64,000 nucleotides of DNA from Streptococcus hyointestinalis (GCF_011039275.1 NZ_JAAKGB010000001.1:1116001-1180000); one strand, 5' to 3'; positions 55,714 to 63,793 are shown, numbered from the stretch's first letter. Numbers and translations: made by a program. The notes: generated by a model not told the origin, from the sequence alone.

Positions 55714-55769
55714 ATTCTACCACTTTTTAGGATATATTCAACCTATTTAGGTTGAATATATCCTAAAAA
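55714..55769 (-). promoter_or_regulatory. phd-doc promoter with perfect 20-bp palindrome (operator)
   Basis: Arms 55724-55743 and 55750-55769 are perfectly complementary with a 6-base centre. The -35 TTGAAT (55736-55741) lies inside the palindrome and the -10 TAGAAT (55714-55719) follows after 16 bases. No T tract follows on either strand beyond the arm itself, so an operator fits better than a terminator. The palindrome also covers the terL stop codon. Confidence 0.65.
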
Positions 55770-57355
55770 CTCAATATTCCACGTTCATCATACACACTTC
55801 CTTCATCGGTTTGGTGACGTATACAACGGTCCAGTCCCATAATGAGTGCTACAATACCGTCAATCTTCTCGACTGACTTTTCCTTATCAGGCTTGATATT
55901 ACCAGCAGGGTCTTGTCTCATGACTACGTTTTGTCCCATCCATTTCAGAACTGGATGCCCACCATGTTGAATCTTGCCTTCCATCATAAGTTTATAAAGT
56001 TCCTTTGATGGTGGACTCATATCCTTGTATCCCTGACCGAAAGGCACCATGGTCAAGCCCATTCCTTCTAGATTCTGAACCATCTGTGTCGCATTCCAAC
56101 GGTCATAGGCTATTTCCTTAATATGATAGATTTCCGATAAGTCTTCAATAAACTTTTCGATAAAACCATAGTGAACAACATTCCCCTCTGTAGTTTTGAT
56201 GTATCCCTGACGCTCCCAAACATCATATAGAACATGGTCACGTCGGCATCTCAGTTCCAGTGTATCCTCAGGTAGCCAGAAAAATGGCAGAACGATATAA
56301 TTCTCCTCTTCAAATCTAGGAGGAAATACCAAGACAAAAGCCGTTATATCTGACGTACTAGAAAGGTCTAAACCTGCATAACAGCTACGCCCCTTGAGGC
56401 TATCATATTGGATGGGATCATTTCCCTTCGCATAAACATGTTCTGGAATCCAAGCAACACTTGAGCTTGTCCACATATTTAGACGGAGCTGCTTGAAGAC
56501 ATTCTCTTCTGCAGGATTATCAAGTGCCTGTTGGTAGGCTTCTCTAACACGGTCAATCCCAATTGTATGCCCTAGTGAAGGGTTAGCCTTTAGCCAGTTG
56601 GCTTCATCATTCCAATCATCTTCATCAGATAAACCATAAACCACTGGATAGAATGACGTGTCCTTCTTTCTACCATTCAGAATATCTAATGCTTTGGTAT
56701 GTAACTCAAAACAGATAGAGTTTCTATCCGTTCCAGCTATCGTGATAATAAAAAAGAGGGGTTGTTCCCTTGCGTCTCCTGACCCCTTGGTCAATACATC
56801 ATACAAATGACGATTTGGCTGAGCATGGATTTCATCAAAGACCAAGCCAGATACGTTTAGTCCATGTTTTGTTCCAGTCTCTGCAGAAAGAACTTGGTAA
56901 AACCCAGCGTTAGAATAATTTACAATACGCTTGGTAGCACCCATTATCTTCGACCGCTTTTCCAAGGGACGACTCATCTGCACCATTTGCTTGGCTACAT
57001 CAAACACGATTGACGCTTGGTTGCGGTCACAAGCCGCACCATAAACTTCTGCACTGGCTTCATTATCCGCATATAATAGATAAAGAGCGATAGCTGCCGC
57101 TAACTCAGACTTGCCATTCTTTTTTGGAATTTCTATATAGGCTGTCAGGAATTGACGGTTGTCATCCTCCTTGACAATTCCAAATAGGTCACGGACAATT
57201 TGTTCCTGCCACGGCAACAAATCAAATCGCTTTCCTGCCCACTTGCCTTTGGTGTGGGAGAGGTTATTGATAAATCTTACTGCCCTATCAGCCTTTGCCT
57301 TATCATAGTGAGAAGTTGAAAGCATGAATGGACTTGGTTCATAATGATAGCTCAT
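55763..57355 (-). CDS. terL: Terminase large subunit
   Basis: 530 residues. The ATPase part shows a Walker A-like loop EIPKKNGKSELAA (about residues 74-86) and the Walker B LVFDEIHAQ. The C-terminal nuclease part has acidic clusters (CYAGLDLSSTSDI, EIAYDRWNA) as in phage terminases of the HK97/phi-105 type. It packages DNA into the portal. The ATG overlaps the terS stop codon (ATGA). Confidence 0.93.
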   Translation of the reverse strand: MSYHYEPSPFMLSTSHYDKAKADRAVRFINNLSHTKGKWAGKRFDLLPWQEQIVRDLFGIVKEDDNRQFLTAYIEIPKKNGKSELAAAIALYLLYADNEASAEVYGAACDRNQASIVFDVAKQMVQMSRPLEKRSKIMGATKRIVNYSNAGFYQVLSAETGTKHGLNVSGLVFDEIHAQPNRHLYDVLTKGSGDAREQPLFFIITIAGTDRNSICFELHTKALDILNGRKKDTSFYPVVYGLSDEDDWNDEANWLKANPSLGHTIGIDRVREAYQQALDNPAEENVFKQLRLNMWTSSSVAWIPEHVYAKGNDPIQYDSLKGRSCYAGLDLSSTSDITAFVLVFPPRFEEENYIVLPFFWLPEDTLELRCRRDHVLYDVWERQGYIKTTEGNVVHYGFIEKFIEDLSEIYHIKEIAYDRWNATQMVQNLEGMGLTMVPFGQGYKDMSPPSKELYKLMMEGKIQHGGHPVLKWMGQNVVMRQDPAGNIKPDKEKSVEKIDGIVALIMGLDRCIRHQTDEGSVYDERGILSF

Positions 57356-57825
57356 AAAATTCCTCCTAACAAATCTTCCATTTCATCACCAGTACCAACT
57401 TCCGCATCCATCGTTGCTAGACGGTTACGGGCTGAAGGTGTCAAACCAAATTGTTCACAGAATTTAAGCATGATTTTGAGGTTAGTCTGGCTGATAGAGA
57501 CTTGAGGGACTTGTTGGAGATAGCCATTCGGAGTTTTGATAATGGATCCATGCTTTGAAAGGAACTCTTCCGCCTCTTTCCAGCGAGCGTAAGCTTGACA
57601 ATAACCTGCAAATGCAGTCATGTCCATTTCGGTCAAAATTCCCAACTGTTCGAGAATTTTTCCCATCCGTTTCCACTCCTTCTTTGCATCATCTTCAAGC
57701 CACTGTGGGCAACGTGGGGCTTTCTGTTTGGGTTTGACTTCATTCGTAGGAAGTGGTCGCTTACCAGGATTTCCCTCAAGTATTTTCATATTCGTAGGCT
57801 TTGGTTTTCGCCCCCTGATTGCCAC
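57352..57825 (-). CDS. terS: Terminase small subunit (P27 family)
   Basis: 157 residues with the P27-family start AIRGRKPKPTNMKILEGNPGKRPL and the helical core EWKRMGKILEQLGILTEMD. It recognises the packaging site. It precedes terL with a 4-base overlap. The methylase block lies just upstream instead of the usual HNH gene. Confidence 0.9.
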   Translation of the reverse strand: MAIRGRKPKPTNMKILEGNPGKRPLPTNEVKPKQKAPRCPQWLEDDAKKEWKRMGKILEQLGILTEMDMTAFAGYCQAYARWKEAEEFLSKHGSIIKTPNGYLQQVPQVSISQTNLKIMLKFCEQFGLTPSARNRLATMDAEVGTGDEMEDLLGGIL

Positions 57826-57848
57826 AATCTCACCTCCTTTAGAGTAAG

Positions 57849-57871
57849 AAAAAAGAACTCAATTCAAGTTC
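57849..57871 (-). terminator. Hairpin before terS
   Basis: GAACT/AGTTC-type stem followed by six Ts on the minus strand, after the stop codon of the 57876 gene. Its layout resembles the terminator before portal. Confidence 0.5.
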
Positions 57872-57875
57872 ATTC

Positions 57876-58106
57876 TTAAACTTCATTAAAGTTATCAAGT
57901 ACAGCCTGACAAACAGTTCTGTCAATGTCGTTCATGTTATCTATTTCATTTCCGTATCGGTATTGGTAAATATAGTTACCATCTCGCTTGAACGATAGTA
58001 TTCTAATCCAAACACCGTCTATATTCCTTGGGTCTGTTGTGTCTTCACGGAGAAACTCACAAACGTAATGTCTGTCTCCAACCGTTCGAGTCATAATTTC
58101 CCACAT
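57876..58106 (-). CDS. Small phage protein of unknown function
   Basis: 76 residues, acidic, no membrane segment (MTRTVGDRHYVCEFLRED...DPRNIDGVWIRILSF). It is separated from the next gene upstream by one base and clearly part of the same operon. Not recognised. Confidence 0.55.
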   Translation of the reverse strand: MWEIMTRTVGDRHYVCEFLREDTTDPRNIDGVWIRILSFKRDGNYIYQYRYGNEIDNMNDIDRTVCQAVLDNFNEV

Positions 58107-58107
58107 C

Positions 58108-58320
58108 TTACATTACCTTTTCTACGATATCAATTCCATACAAAACATTTAGGCAACTGCCGTTTTCCCACTTAACTAAGAGTGAACCAATGTCATCCAC
58201 TCCAATAACAGTGCCAAGTGTGCCTTTAGGAACTGGATGTGGGTCATTCATTTTTACTAATCTAACCTTTGTACCAACCGGATAGATTACCTTTAGGTTA
58301 TTGAAAATTTTTGCGTCCAT
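58108..58320 (-). CDS. DUF4314-like small protein
   Basis: 70 residues, starting MDAKIFNNLKVIYPVGTKVRL. The VRLVKMNDPHPVPKGTLGTVIGVDDIGSLLVKWENGS pattern is that of the small SH3-like DUF4314 proteins found in phages and conjugative elements. The frame continues upstream, but the ATG at 58320 has GGAGA in front and follows the previous stop codon directly. Confidence 0.7.
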   Translation of the reverse strand: MDAKIFNNLKVIYPVGTKVRLVKMNDPHPVPKGTLGTVIGVDDIGSLLVKWENGSCLNVLYGIDIVEKVM

Positions 58321-58321
58321 G

Positions 58322-58603
58322 TTATTCTCCAATCTTTTCAAATGCCCACTTAACTGCATGTCCAAAGTGTTCGAATGTTCCTGCTTCTTGGTAAATGCGG
58401 TCAAATCTGCGTTCGAAGTTTTCAAACTCTTCAAGACTATCAGCCGTTTCGTAAATCTCAACTTCTGTTCCTTTATATCCATTCGATGCAACGATGACCC
58501 AATCTTTGTAAGGAATGATGCTTACGGTTGCTGGGTATTTTTCGTTAAGTTTTTCAAGTGTTGTTGTTATAGATTTGTTCTCCTCTTCCTTTGTTGTGTA
58601 CAT
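58322..58603 (-). CDS. Small phage protein of unknown function
   Basis: 93 residues, acidic and helical (YETADSLEEFENFERRFDRIY). It ends one base before the DUF4314-like gene. It is probably an accessory gene of the methylase operon; the family is not recognised. Confidence 0.55.
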   Translation of the reverse strand: MYTTKEEENKSITTTLEKLNEKYPATVSIIPYKDWVIVASNGYKGTEVEIYETADSLEEFENFERRFDRIYQEAGTFEHFGHAVKWAFEKIGE

Positions 58604-58669
58604 ATTAACTCTAAAGGAGACATATATCCAGTCATTCCTGGGTTATTTCGAAGATATTTTCGATAATTC

Positions 58670-59923
58670 TCAACTTGCCAGAATGGCACATCCAATGGCA
58701 TAGACAACTGTTACCGTCACACCATTTCCAGCTTGTTTATACAGTTGGGCATCGGAGTTTACTGCTTGGGCTTTCTCGAACAAATCATCCGAGAAACCTT
58801 GTAGGCGAAAACATTCTCGAGGGGTTAAACGTCTGATTTTTACAACTCGATTATTCCAAACCACTGCCCCCATTTGACCACCACAGGAGAGGTTATGGGC
58901 AATTCCCTTCCCAACTCTTGCTCTTCTCGTTGGAGAGTTTGGATAGGATAAATCCACTGAATCTCCAACCTCCGCAACTTGATAACCTTGCTTCGTACCA
59001 TTCCTGACCTTGATGCCTTCAAGAACACCATGACGGTCTTGAGAGGTCAATGTGAACATTGGCTCATCCTTTTCTTTGAGCCTACATCCATTTTGACGTT
59101 TCTGGATTCGATTGGGTGTCAGAATGGGTTGAATTTCGAGTACTCCAGAATTCATCGCAGTCCGTTTTGTAGCTCCAGCAGTATATCGTGCGGTGATACA
59201 ACGTGCCTCATCTGTCAACTTTGGTTCTGTCAAAGATTGGTCAATTAGATAAAGACCTGTCTTAGCACCCAGTCCCCCACCCTCACCAACAAGAGTTGTA
59301 GCAATTCCACTAGGGTCGTAGACACGGTAGCTTTGCATACCACCTACAAGTTGCTTAAGATGGCTACCGCTTTCTCCGCTGATAGGTAGTACTTTTCGTT
59401 GACCTCTGCTTCTAAGATGTCCGAGAGTGTAGATGCGTTCTCGATTTTGGGGAACTCCGTAGTCTTTTGAATTGAACACTTGCCACTCAAGGTCGTACCC
59501 TGCTTCATCCAAGATAGAGAGATAGTCGAGATAATCTCGTCCCCCGCCACTTGATAAAAGTCCCTTAACATTTTCAAGGAGTATCCACTCGGGTTTATCT
59601 TCTTCCTCTTGGCTTTGGAGGAGGTCAACAAATGTAAAAAAGAGTCCACTTCGTTCACCGTATAGACCTGCTCGCTTCCCTGCGATAGACACATTTTGAC
59701 AAGGGCTTCCCGCAGTCCATAAATCTGCTTTTGGAAGTTGTGTTGGGTCAATGCTTGTGATGTCGTCATGAAACCATTCTCCTTTCGTGTCATACATTGC
59801 TTCATAAGATTTTCGTGCAAACTTATCCTTTTCACAGTAACCAATACATTTGAAACCAGCTAATTCCAAACCACGACGAAAACCACCCACTCCTGCAAAG
59901 AAATCAAGAAAGTTTAAGGTCAT
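58670..59923 (-). CDS. DNA (cytosine-5) methyltransferase
   Basis: 417-residue C5 methyltransferase. Motif I LDFFAGVGGFRRGLE, the catalytic Cys in motif IV GSPCQNVSIAGKR (about residue 74), motif VI ENVKG, motif VIII QNRERIY and motif X KQAGNGVTV near the end are all present. The target-recognition region is about 190-345. No restriction partner is nearby, so it is an orphan phage enzyme that probably protects phage DNA. It overlaps the second methylase gene by 4 bases. Confidence 0.92.
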   Translation of the reverse strand: MTLNFLDFFAGVGGFRRGLELAGFKCIGYCEKDKFARKSYEAMYDTKGEWFHDDITSIDPTQLPKADLWTAGSPCQNVSIAGKRAGLYGERSGLFFTFVDLLQSQEEEDKPEWILLENVKGLLSSGGGRDYLDYLSILDEAGYDLEWQVFNSKDYGVPQNRERIYTLGHLRSRGQRKVLPISGESGSHLKQLVGGMQSYRVYDPSGIATTLVGEGGGLGAKTGLYLIDQSLTEPKLTDEARCITARYTAGATKRTAMNSGVLEIQPILTPNRIQKRQNGCRLKEKDEPMFTLTSQDRHGVLEGIKVRNGTKQGYQVAEVGDSVDLSYPNSPTRRARVGKGIAHNLSCGGQMGAVVWNNRVVKIRRLTPRECFRLQGFSDDLFEKAQAVNSDAQLYKQAGNGVTVTVVYAIGCAILAS

Positions 59924-62031
59924 ACCATCTCCTCCATCATTGAATAGGCTTCATCAAAGGTCAAAGTCTGTCCATCGCGCAACACCGTCACGTTATGATT
60001 CCCTGTTGACTCTATATAACGTTTGACAATGACATCCACAAACTTTTCATCCAACTCAATGCCGTAACAAACCCGACCAGTTTGGTCTGCGGCCATTAGG
60101 GTTGAGCCAGAACCAAGGAATGGATCAAGAACAATAGTCCCACGCATGGATGAATTTTGAATAGGATAGGCCATGAGCGGAATGGGTTTCATAGTTGGGT
60201 GGTCTTTACTAGATTTAGGGCGGTCATATTCCCAAATGGTCGTCTGTTTACGGTCACTAAACCACTGGTGTTTTCCCTTTTGTTTCCAGCCATAAAGACA
60301 GTTATGAGTAACAATTCCATCCGCAATATAATGTTCATATTTTTCAACAGCAAGAGAATAAACAGGTCCACTGAATCCTTTTGTAAGAACCTCATCAATT
60401 ACGCCCCAGTAAAAATTTTCTTTCGTTTCCTTTTCATAAGTTTTTGGAATTGGAACTTGCATAATTTGAGGTATCAGATTACAAGCATTGATGCGAGCAG
60501 TTACTCGTTTACTAAATGCCTCATGTCCATTTCCTTTGTGAATGAGTGGGTATTTGATATTTCGACCATAGTCAACAAGCAAACGTCTAGCGTTATCTAA
60601 TTGAATTTGGCTATCCAAGTTATCATAAATCATATCGACATGATGAGTTGTGCGTTGAGTTTCTTTCTTTGGAAGTCCTCTATCTATTTCCCAATGAGTA
60701 TAAGGAATACCGTACTTGAGGGCTAATAACTGTTCGTGGCACTGGGCTGTTACTTTATCATCAAATACATCAATGACCCAAGCCTCTTCACCTTTCTCTC
60801 CACGAAGTCTCGTTTTCAAACCAAAGCCCCTCGAGTTATAGAGTTCAGTAATCCCTACACGCCAACGGTCTCCTTTACGCATAAGATAGGTACAATAATT
60901 GTTTTTCGTTGATTCATTAAAACGAACCGAAAACTGGTGGTTATCCGTAGCCCACGTTAATTTATTTCCAATTTTTATACCGTATAAGGTGCCATTATAA
61001 TATCGAGAAGCTGTTTTTATCTCATAGCCACCATTACGCATCCCCAGAATTGTTCCTGAATAGGAATTGTAACTAATGACCCTATCACCATCCTTTAAGT
61101 CTTCTATTGGAACGGGACCATTTATAGTTTGAACAATCGTACCTGCTGGCTGACATGGTTCATGTTGCCATTGATAGGGACTACGTCCAAGAACTAATGA
61201 GTTCTTCTTCCAAATACAGCACCCACTGAGATAGAAACCTGCATCTTTAAATGCCTTTCGGAAGTTCAGTCCTTCCGTATCCGCATGGAATACATAGATT
61301 GAACCATCAGACTCCATATGTTTTTCTACTTGAGTGAACATATCAAAGAGAAACTGGTAAAAGTCACTATCAGGCATATTGTCATTGAGAATCTTTCCAG
61401 CTGTTTCTTCTACATTAACATTATAGGGAGGGTCAGTCACAACCAAATTTGCCTTTTTATCACCTAAAAGTTGGTCATAAGTTTCAGCTTTCGTAGAGTC
61501 TCCACAAATCACTCGGTGATTACCAAGTTGCCAAATGTCCCCTCGTTTTGAAAAGGTCGGTTTCTTCAATTCATCTTCTACATCAAAGTCATCATCTGAT
61601 AGGTCTTTATCATGGACATTTGATAGGATATCGTCAATTTCTGGTGGTTCAAAACCAGTCAGGTCGAGATTGAAATCTGACTCCTGTAAATCCAAAAGCA
61701 AATCCGCCAAAAGCTGGTCATCCCATTGACCGGTGATTTTATTAAGGGCAATGTTTAAGGCCTTTTCATCTTCCTTGGATAAATTGACAATGACACATTT
61801 GGCAGTTTCATAGTCTAAGTCCTTCAATACAGTCAATCGTTGATGGCCACCAATAACCGTCAAATCTTTATTGACGATGATGGGGTCAACGTAGCCAAAC
61901 TTGAGTAGGCTTTGCTTAATCTTTTCATACTCCTTATCACCCTTTTTGAGTTTTTTCCGAGGATTGTAAGAGGCTGGGTGTAATTCAGATAATCGAACCT
62001 CTCTAATTTCCATTGTTGGTTGACTTGTCAT
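59920..62031 (-). CDS. ParB-domain DNA methyltransferase (beta class) interrupted by an intein
   Basis: A 703-codon frame that should yield a 418-residue methylase after splicing. The N-terminal ParB-like domain has IGGHQRLTVL; the methylase part has motif IV TDPPYNV and, after the intein, HPTMKP and motif I DPFLGSGST, the order of N6-adenine or N4-cytosine enzymes. The insertion splits the conserved QWQHEP/CLYGW segment. The ATG at 62031 follows AAGGAG; the frame opens 31 codons earlier inside the zinc-finger gene. It is one of two methylases in this operon. Confidence 0.9.
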   Translation of the reverse strand: MTSQPTMEIREVRLSELHPASYNPRKKLKKGDKEYEKIKQSLLKFGYVDPIIVNKDLTVIGGHQRLTVLKDLDYETAKCVIVNLSKEDEKALNIALNKITGQWDDQLLADLLLDLQESDFNLDLTGFEPPEIDDILSNVHDKDLSDDDFDVEDELKKPTFSKRGDIWQLGNHRVICGDSTKAETYDQLLGDKKANLVVTDPPYNVNVEETAGKILNDNMPDSDFYQFLFDMFTQVEKHMESDGSIYVFHADTEGLNFRKAFKDAGFYLSGCCIWKKNSLVLGRSPYQWQHEPCQPAGTIVQTINGPVPIEDLKDGDRVISYNSYSGTILGMRNGGYEIKTASRYYNGTLYGIKIGNKLTWATDNHQFSVRFNESTKNNYCTYLMRKGDRWRVGITELYNSRGFGLKTRLRGEKGEEAWVIDVFDDKVTAQCHEQLLALKYGIPYTHWEIDRGLPKKETQRTTHHVDMIYDNLDSQIQLDNARRLLVDYGRNIKYPLIHKGNGHEAFSKRVTARINACNLIPQIMQVPIPKTYEKETKENFYWGVIDEVLTKGFSGPVYSLAVEKYEHYIADGIVTHNCLYGWKQKGKHQWFSDRKQTTIWEYDRPKSSKDHPTMKPIPLMAYPIQNSSMRGTIVLDPFLGSGSTLMAADQTGRVCYGIELDEKFVDVIVKRYIESTGNHNVTVLRDGQTLTFDEAYSMMEEMV
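60301..61155 (-). mobile_element. Intein, 285 residues
   Basis: Starts with Cys (codon 61153-61155) in CQPAGTIVQTINGPVPIEDL, a classic N-terminal splice block followed by GDRVISY. A block B follows with TDNH (WATDNHQFSV). It ends in block F/G, VYSLAVEKYEHYIADGIV, then Thr-His-Asn with Cys as the +1 extein residue. Removing it restores HEP-CLYGWK, normal for phage methylases. About 170 residues lie between the splicing halves and include YLMRKGDRWRVGITEL and a later AWVIDVFDD segment ending KYGIP, reminiscent of a GIY-YIG nuclease fold. Confidence 0.9.
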
Positions 62032-62464
62032 TGATTTCTCCTTTATAAAAGCGTGATTGGATGTAACACGAATGGCTACAATATTTTCTATTTGGATTGG
62101 CATAAGATAAAAATGACCTACCACATTGTTGGCAAGTCAAATCTTCATATGCGGTTTTTGATTTATCGTGTTCGTCAGAATGAGTGGTCCACCAAACCTT
62201 ACGACACTTATCCGAACAGAACTTCTTTGGTCTTCCTATTTTATGAATCTTAAGTGCTTGATAACACTGTGGGCAACGAAGTCCATCATTCTGGTCGGCT
62301 TTTGCCATCTGCTTTGTCGCAGCACCATGTCCAAGCAATGCTGGATTTCGTTTACAGTATTTCTTAACGGAATCTCTAGATAAACCTGTAGCCTTACCGA
62401 TGAATCCATAACCAAGACCTTCTGCGCGCATTTTCCATATTTGTTTGCGTTGACTTTCGTCCAT
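62003..62464 (-). CDS. Zinc-finger / helix-turn-helix phage protein
   Basis: About 153 residues. The N-terminal part is a helix-turn-helix (LGYGFIGKATGLSRDSVKKYC). Two Cys4-type fingers follow: CPQCYQALKI...CSDKC and CQQCGRSFLS...CSHSC. It is probably a DNA-binding protein of the late operon. The ATG at 62464 is placed after GGAAAGGA; the 3' end overlaps the methylase start. The exact role is unknown. Confidence 0.75.
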   Translation of the reverse strand: MDESQRKQIWKMRAEGLGYGFIGKATGLSRDSVKKYCKRNPALLGHGAATKQMAKADQNDGLRCPQCYQALKIHKIGRPKKFCSDKCRKVWWTTHSDEHDKSKTAYEDLTCQQCGRSFLSYANPNRKYCSHSCYIQSRFYKGEINDKSTNNGN

Positions 62465-62500
62465 TTGTTTTCCTTTCCAGCAAAAAAGGACTAAAAACAA

Positions 62501-62736
62501 CTATTTTCTACATTGTTTCTAGCCTTTTTCACTATTTTATTACCAAAATTACATACTAGGGAACGCTACATCCCCACATTAGAAACGTGATAACGGTGGG
62601 AAGGAACGTCAAAATTGAGCAATTTTAATGTACCCGCTTGCGAATTTTGCGAAATTACACGTTTGAGGGGGCGTCGGTCTTAGTCTCCCAAGGGTTTAGA
62701 GATTTCATCCCCCCTACCCCTGAAGATAAGTTTTAT
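62501..62736. other. Gene-free stretch with G/C-rich blocks, candidate packaging site
   Basis: About 235 bases without an ORF between the divergent zinc-finger and antitoxin genes. It contains GAGGGGGCGTCGG (about 62665-62680) and a C-rich block ATCCCCCCTACCCC (about 62706-62720), strikingly different from the surroundings. Its place between HNH and terminase genes makes a cos or pac site possible. This is speculative. Confidence 0.3.
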
Positions 62737-62783
62737 TTGCGTTTAATAATAATTTTCGTTATAATGTATATACGATATATACA
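62737..62783 (+). promoter_or_regulatory. Promoter and operator of the RelB/RelE-type pair
   Basis: -35 TTGCGT (62737-62742), 17-base spacer, -10 TATAAT (62760-62765), then the inverted repeat TGTATAT-5-ATATACA (62765-62783) overlapping the transcription start, as expected for antitoxin autorepression. AGGAGG follows. Confidence 0.7.
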
Positions 62784-62795
62784 GGAGGTTAAATC

Positions 62796-63089
62796 ATGAC
62801 TACTATTACTAAAAATTCTCAATTTAGCTTTAGAACAAACGAAGATTTACTATCCAAAGCTAAAGAAATTGTTAGCTACGAAAACATTGATATGTCAACA
62901 CTCTTCAATAACCTGTTAATCCAAGTAGTGAATCAAGGTCAAGTTCCCTCTCTGCTTTTAAACGAGGAGCAGTCCAAAAAAGAACGTATCATCGATGAGC
63001 TCTATGGCGAGATACAACAAGGCTATCAAAGTTACCTTGAAGGAGAAGGTAAGTCATTAGATGAGGTGTTCGCAAAATATGGCGCATAA
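62796..63089 (+). CDS. RelB/DinJ-type antitoxin
   Basis: 97 residues. The ribbon-helix-helix N-terminus (SQFSFRTNEDLLSKAKEIVSYENIDMSTLFNNLL) matches RelB/DinJ antitoxins, and a helical C-terminal tail would wrap the toxin. Excellent AGGAGG site. It is on the plus strand, opposite to all late phage genes. It overlaps the toxin gene by 8 bases. Confidence 0.85.
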   Translation: MTTITKNSQFSFRTNEDLLSKAKEIVSYENIDMSTLFNNLLIQVVNQGQVPSLLLNEEQSKKERIIDELYGEIQQGYQSYLEGEGKSLDEVFAKYGA

Positions 63090-63399
63090 TGTATTAATTA
63101 CACCAGAAGCAGAAAACGACTTAGATGGTATTTATAACTACATCCTTAATCACTTTCTTGCACCTCAAGCTGCCGAAAATACAATGTCTAACATCAAACT
63201 TGCCATTACAAAAATTGCGGAAGTGCCAAGTCTCGGCATTGATGTATCTGAACGTGTCGGTCGTCAATTTTCAAACGAACATCCATTAAAAATGATGATT
63301 GCTGGCAATTACCTTGTCTTCTACGTTTTTGATGACACAACGGTCGCAATTCTTAGAGTTCTCTACCAAAAACAAAATTGGGTGCAACTCTTCAAATAA
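63082..63399 (+). CDS. RelE/ParE-superfamily toxin
   Basis: 105 residues from the ATG at 63082, which has GAGGTG in front (the frame opens seven codons earlier). VLITPEAENDLDGIYNYI, NIKLAITKIAEVPSLG and the C-terminal YLVFYVFDDTTVAILRVLYQKQNW follow the RelE/ParE pattern. It is likely an mRNA interferase or gyrase inhibitor; the sequence alone does not decide. It forms a toxin-antitoxin pair with the preceding gene. Confidence 0.85.
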   Translation, partial: AHNVLITPEAENDLDGIYNYILNHFLAPQAAENTMSNIKLAITKIAEVPSLGIDVSERVGRQFSNEHPLKMMIAGNYLVFYVFDDTTVAILRVLYQKQNWVQLFK

Positions 63400-63403
63400 A
63401 ACG

Positions 63404-63425
63404 AACCACTTACGAGTGGTTTTTT
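63404..63425 (+). terminator. Terminator of the toxin-antitoxin pair
   Basis: Perfect 7-bp stem AACCACT/AGTGGTT, 4-base loop and a T run. It lies between the convergent toxin and HNH genes. Confidence 0.8.
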
Positions 63426-63426
63426 G

Positions 63427-63792
63427 TTAGAACCAATAAGTATATTCCACATATCGGTCAGTCGTCTTAGTCTTTCTATCATGACAGGGTTTGCACAAGG
63501 CTTGCCAGTTGGATTGATTCCAAAAAAGGTCTTGGTCTCCTCGGTGAGGAATGATGTGGTCAACCACTGTTGCCTTGGTCAGTCTCCCTTTTCTTTGGCA
63601 GTAAACACACAGAGGATGGAGCTTCAGATAACGAAGCCGAGCCTTGTTCCACTGAGCGTTGTAGCCTTTTGATTTGGTGGACTTAGCATCAAGTAAGTGG
63701 TTGCTTTTATGGTCTTCACAGTACTTGTTTCCATAGGTCACAAGGTTGGGACAACCATGCTGCTTGCAAGGGGTGCTTGGTCGACGTGGCAT
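63427..63792 (-). CDS. HNH endonuclease
   Basis: 121 residues. The HNH/zinc motif runs CVYCQRKGRL, VVDHIIPHRGD, NWQALCKPCHDRKT, with an extra N-terminal Cys pair CKQHGCPN. Such small nucleases usually sit by the terminase genes of cos phages and aid packaging. Here the toxin pair, zinc-finger and methylase genes lie between. The start at 63792 follows GGGAG and is one base after the upstream stop codon. Confidence 0.88.
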   Translation of the reverse strand: MPRRPSTPCKQHGCPNLVTYGNKYCEDHKSNHLLDAKSTKSKGYNAQWNKARLRYLKLHPLCVYCQRKGRLTKATVVDHIIPHRGDQDLFWNQSNWQALCKPCHDRKTKTTDRYVEYTYWF

Positions 63793-63793
63793 C

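Noticed and set aside
55724..55769. Palindrome as a rho-independent terminator of terL
   Set aside because: On neither strand is the right arm followed by a T tract beyond the arm; it ends in A residues. It overlaps the phd promoter, so an operator fits better.
59344..59844. 166-codon minus-strand ORF inside the C5 methyltransferase
   Set aside because: It is another frame of the methyltransferase gene, which has all its family motifs in the main frame.
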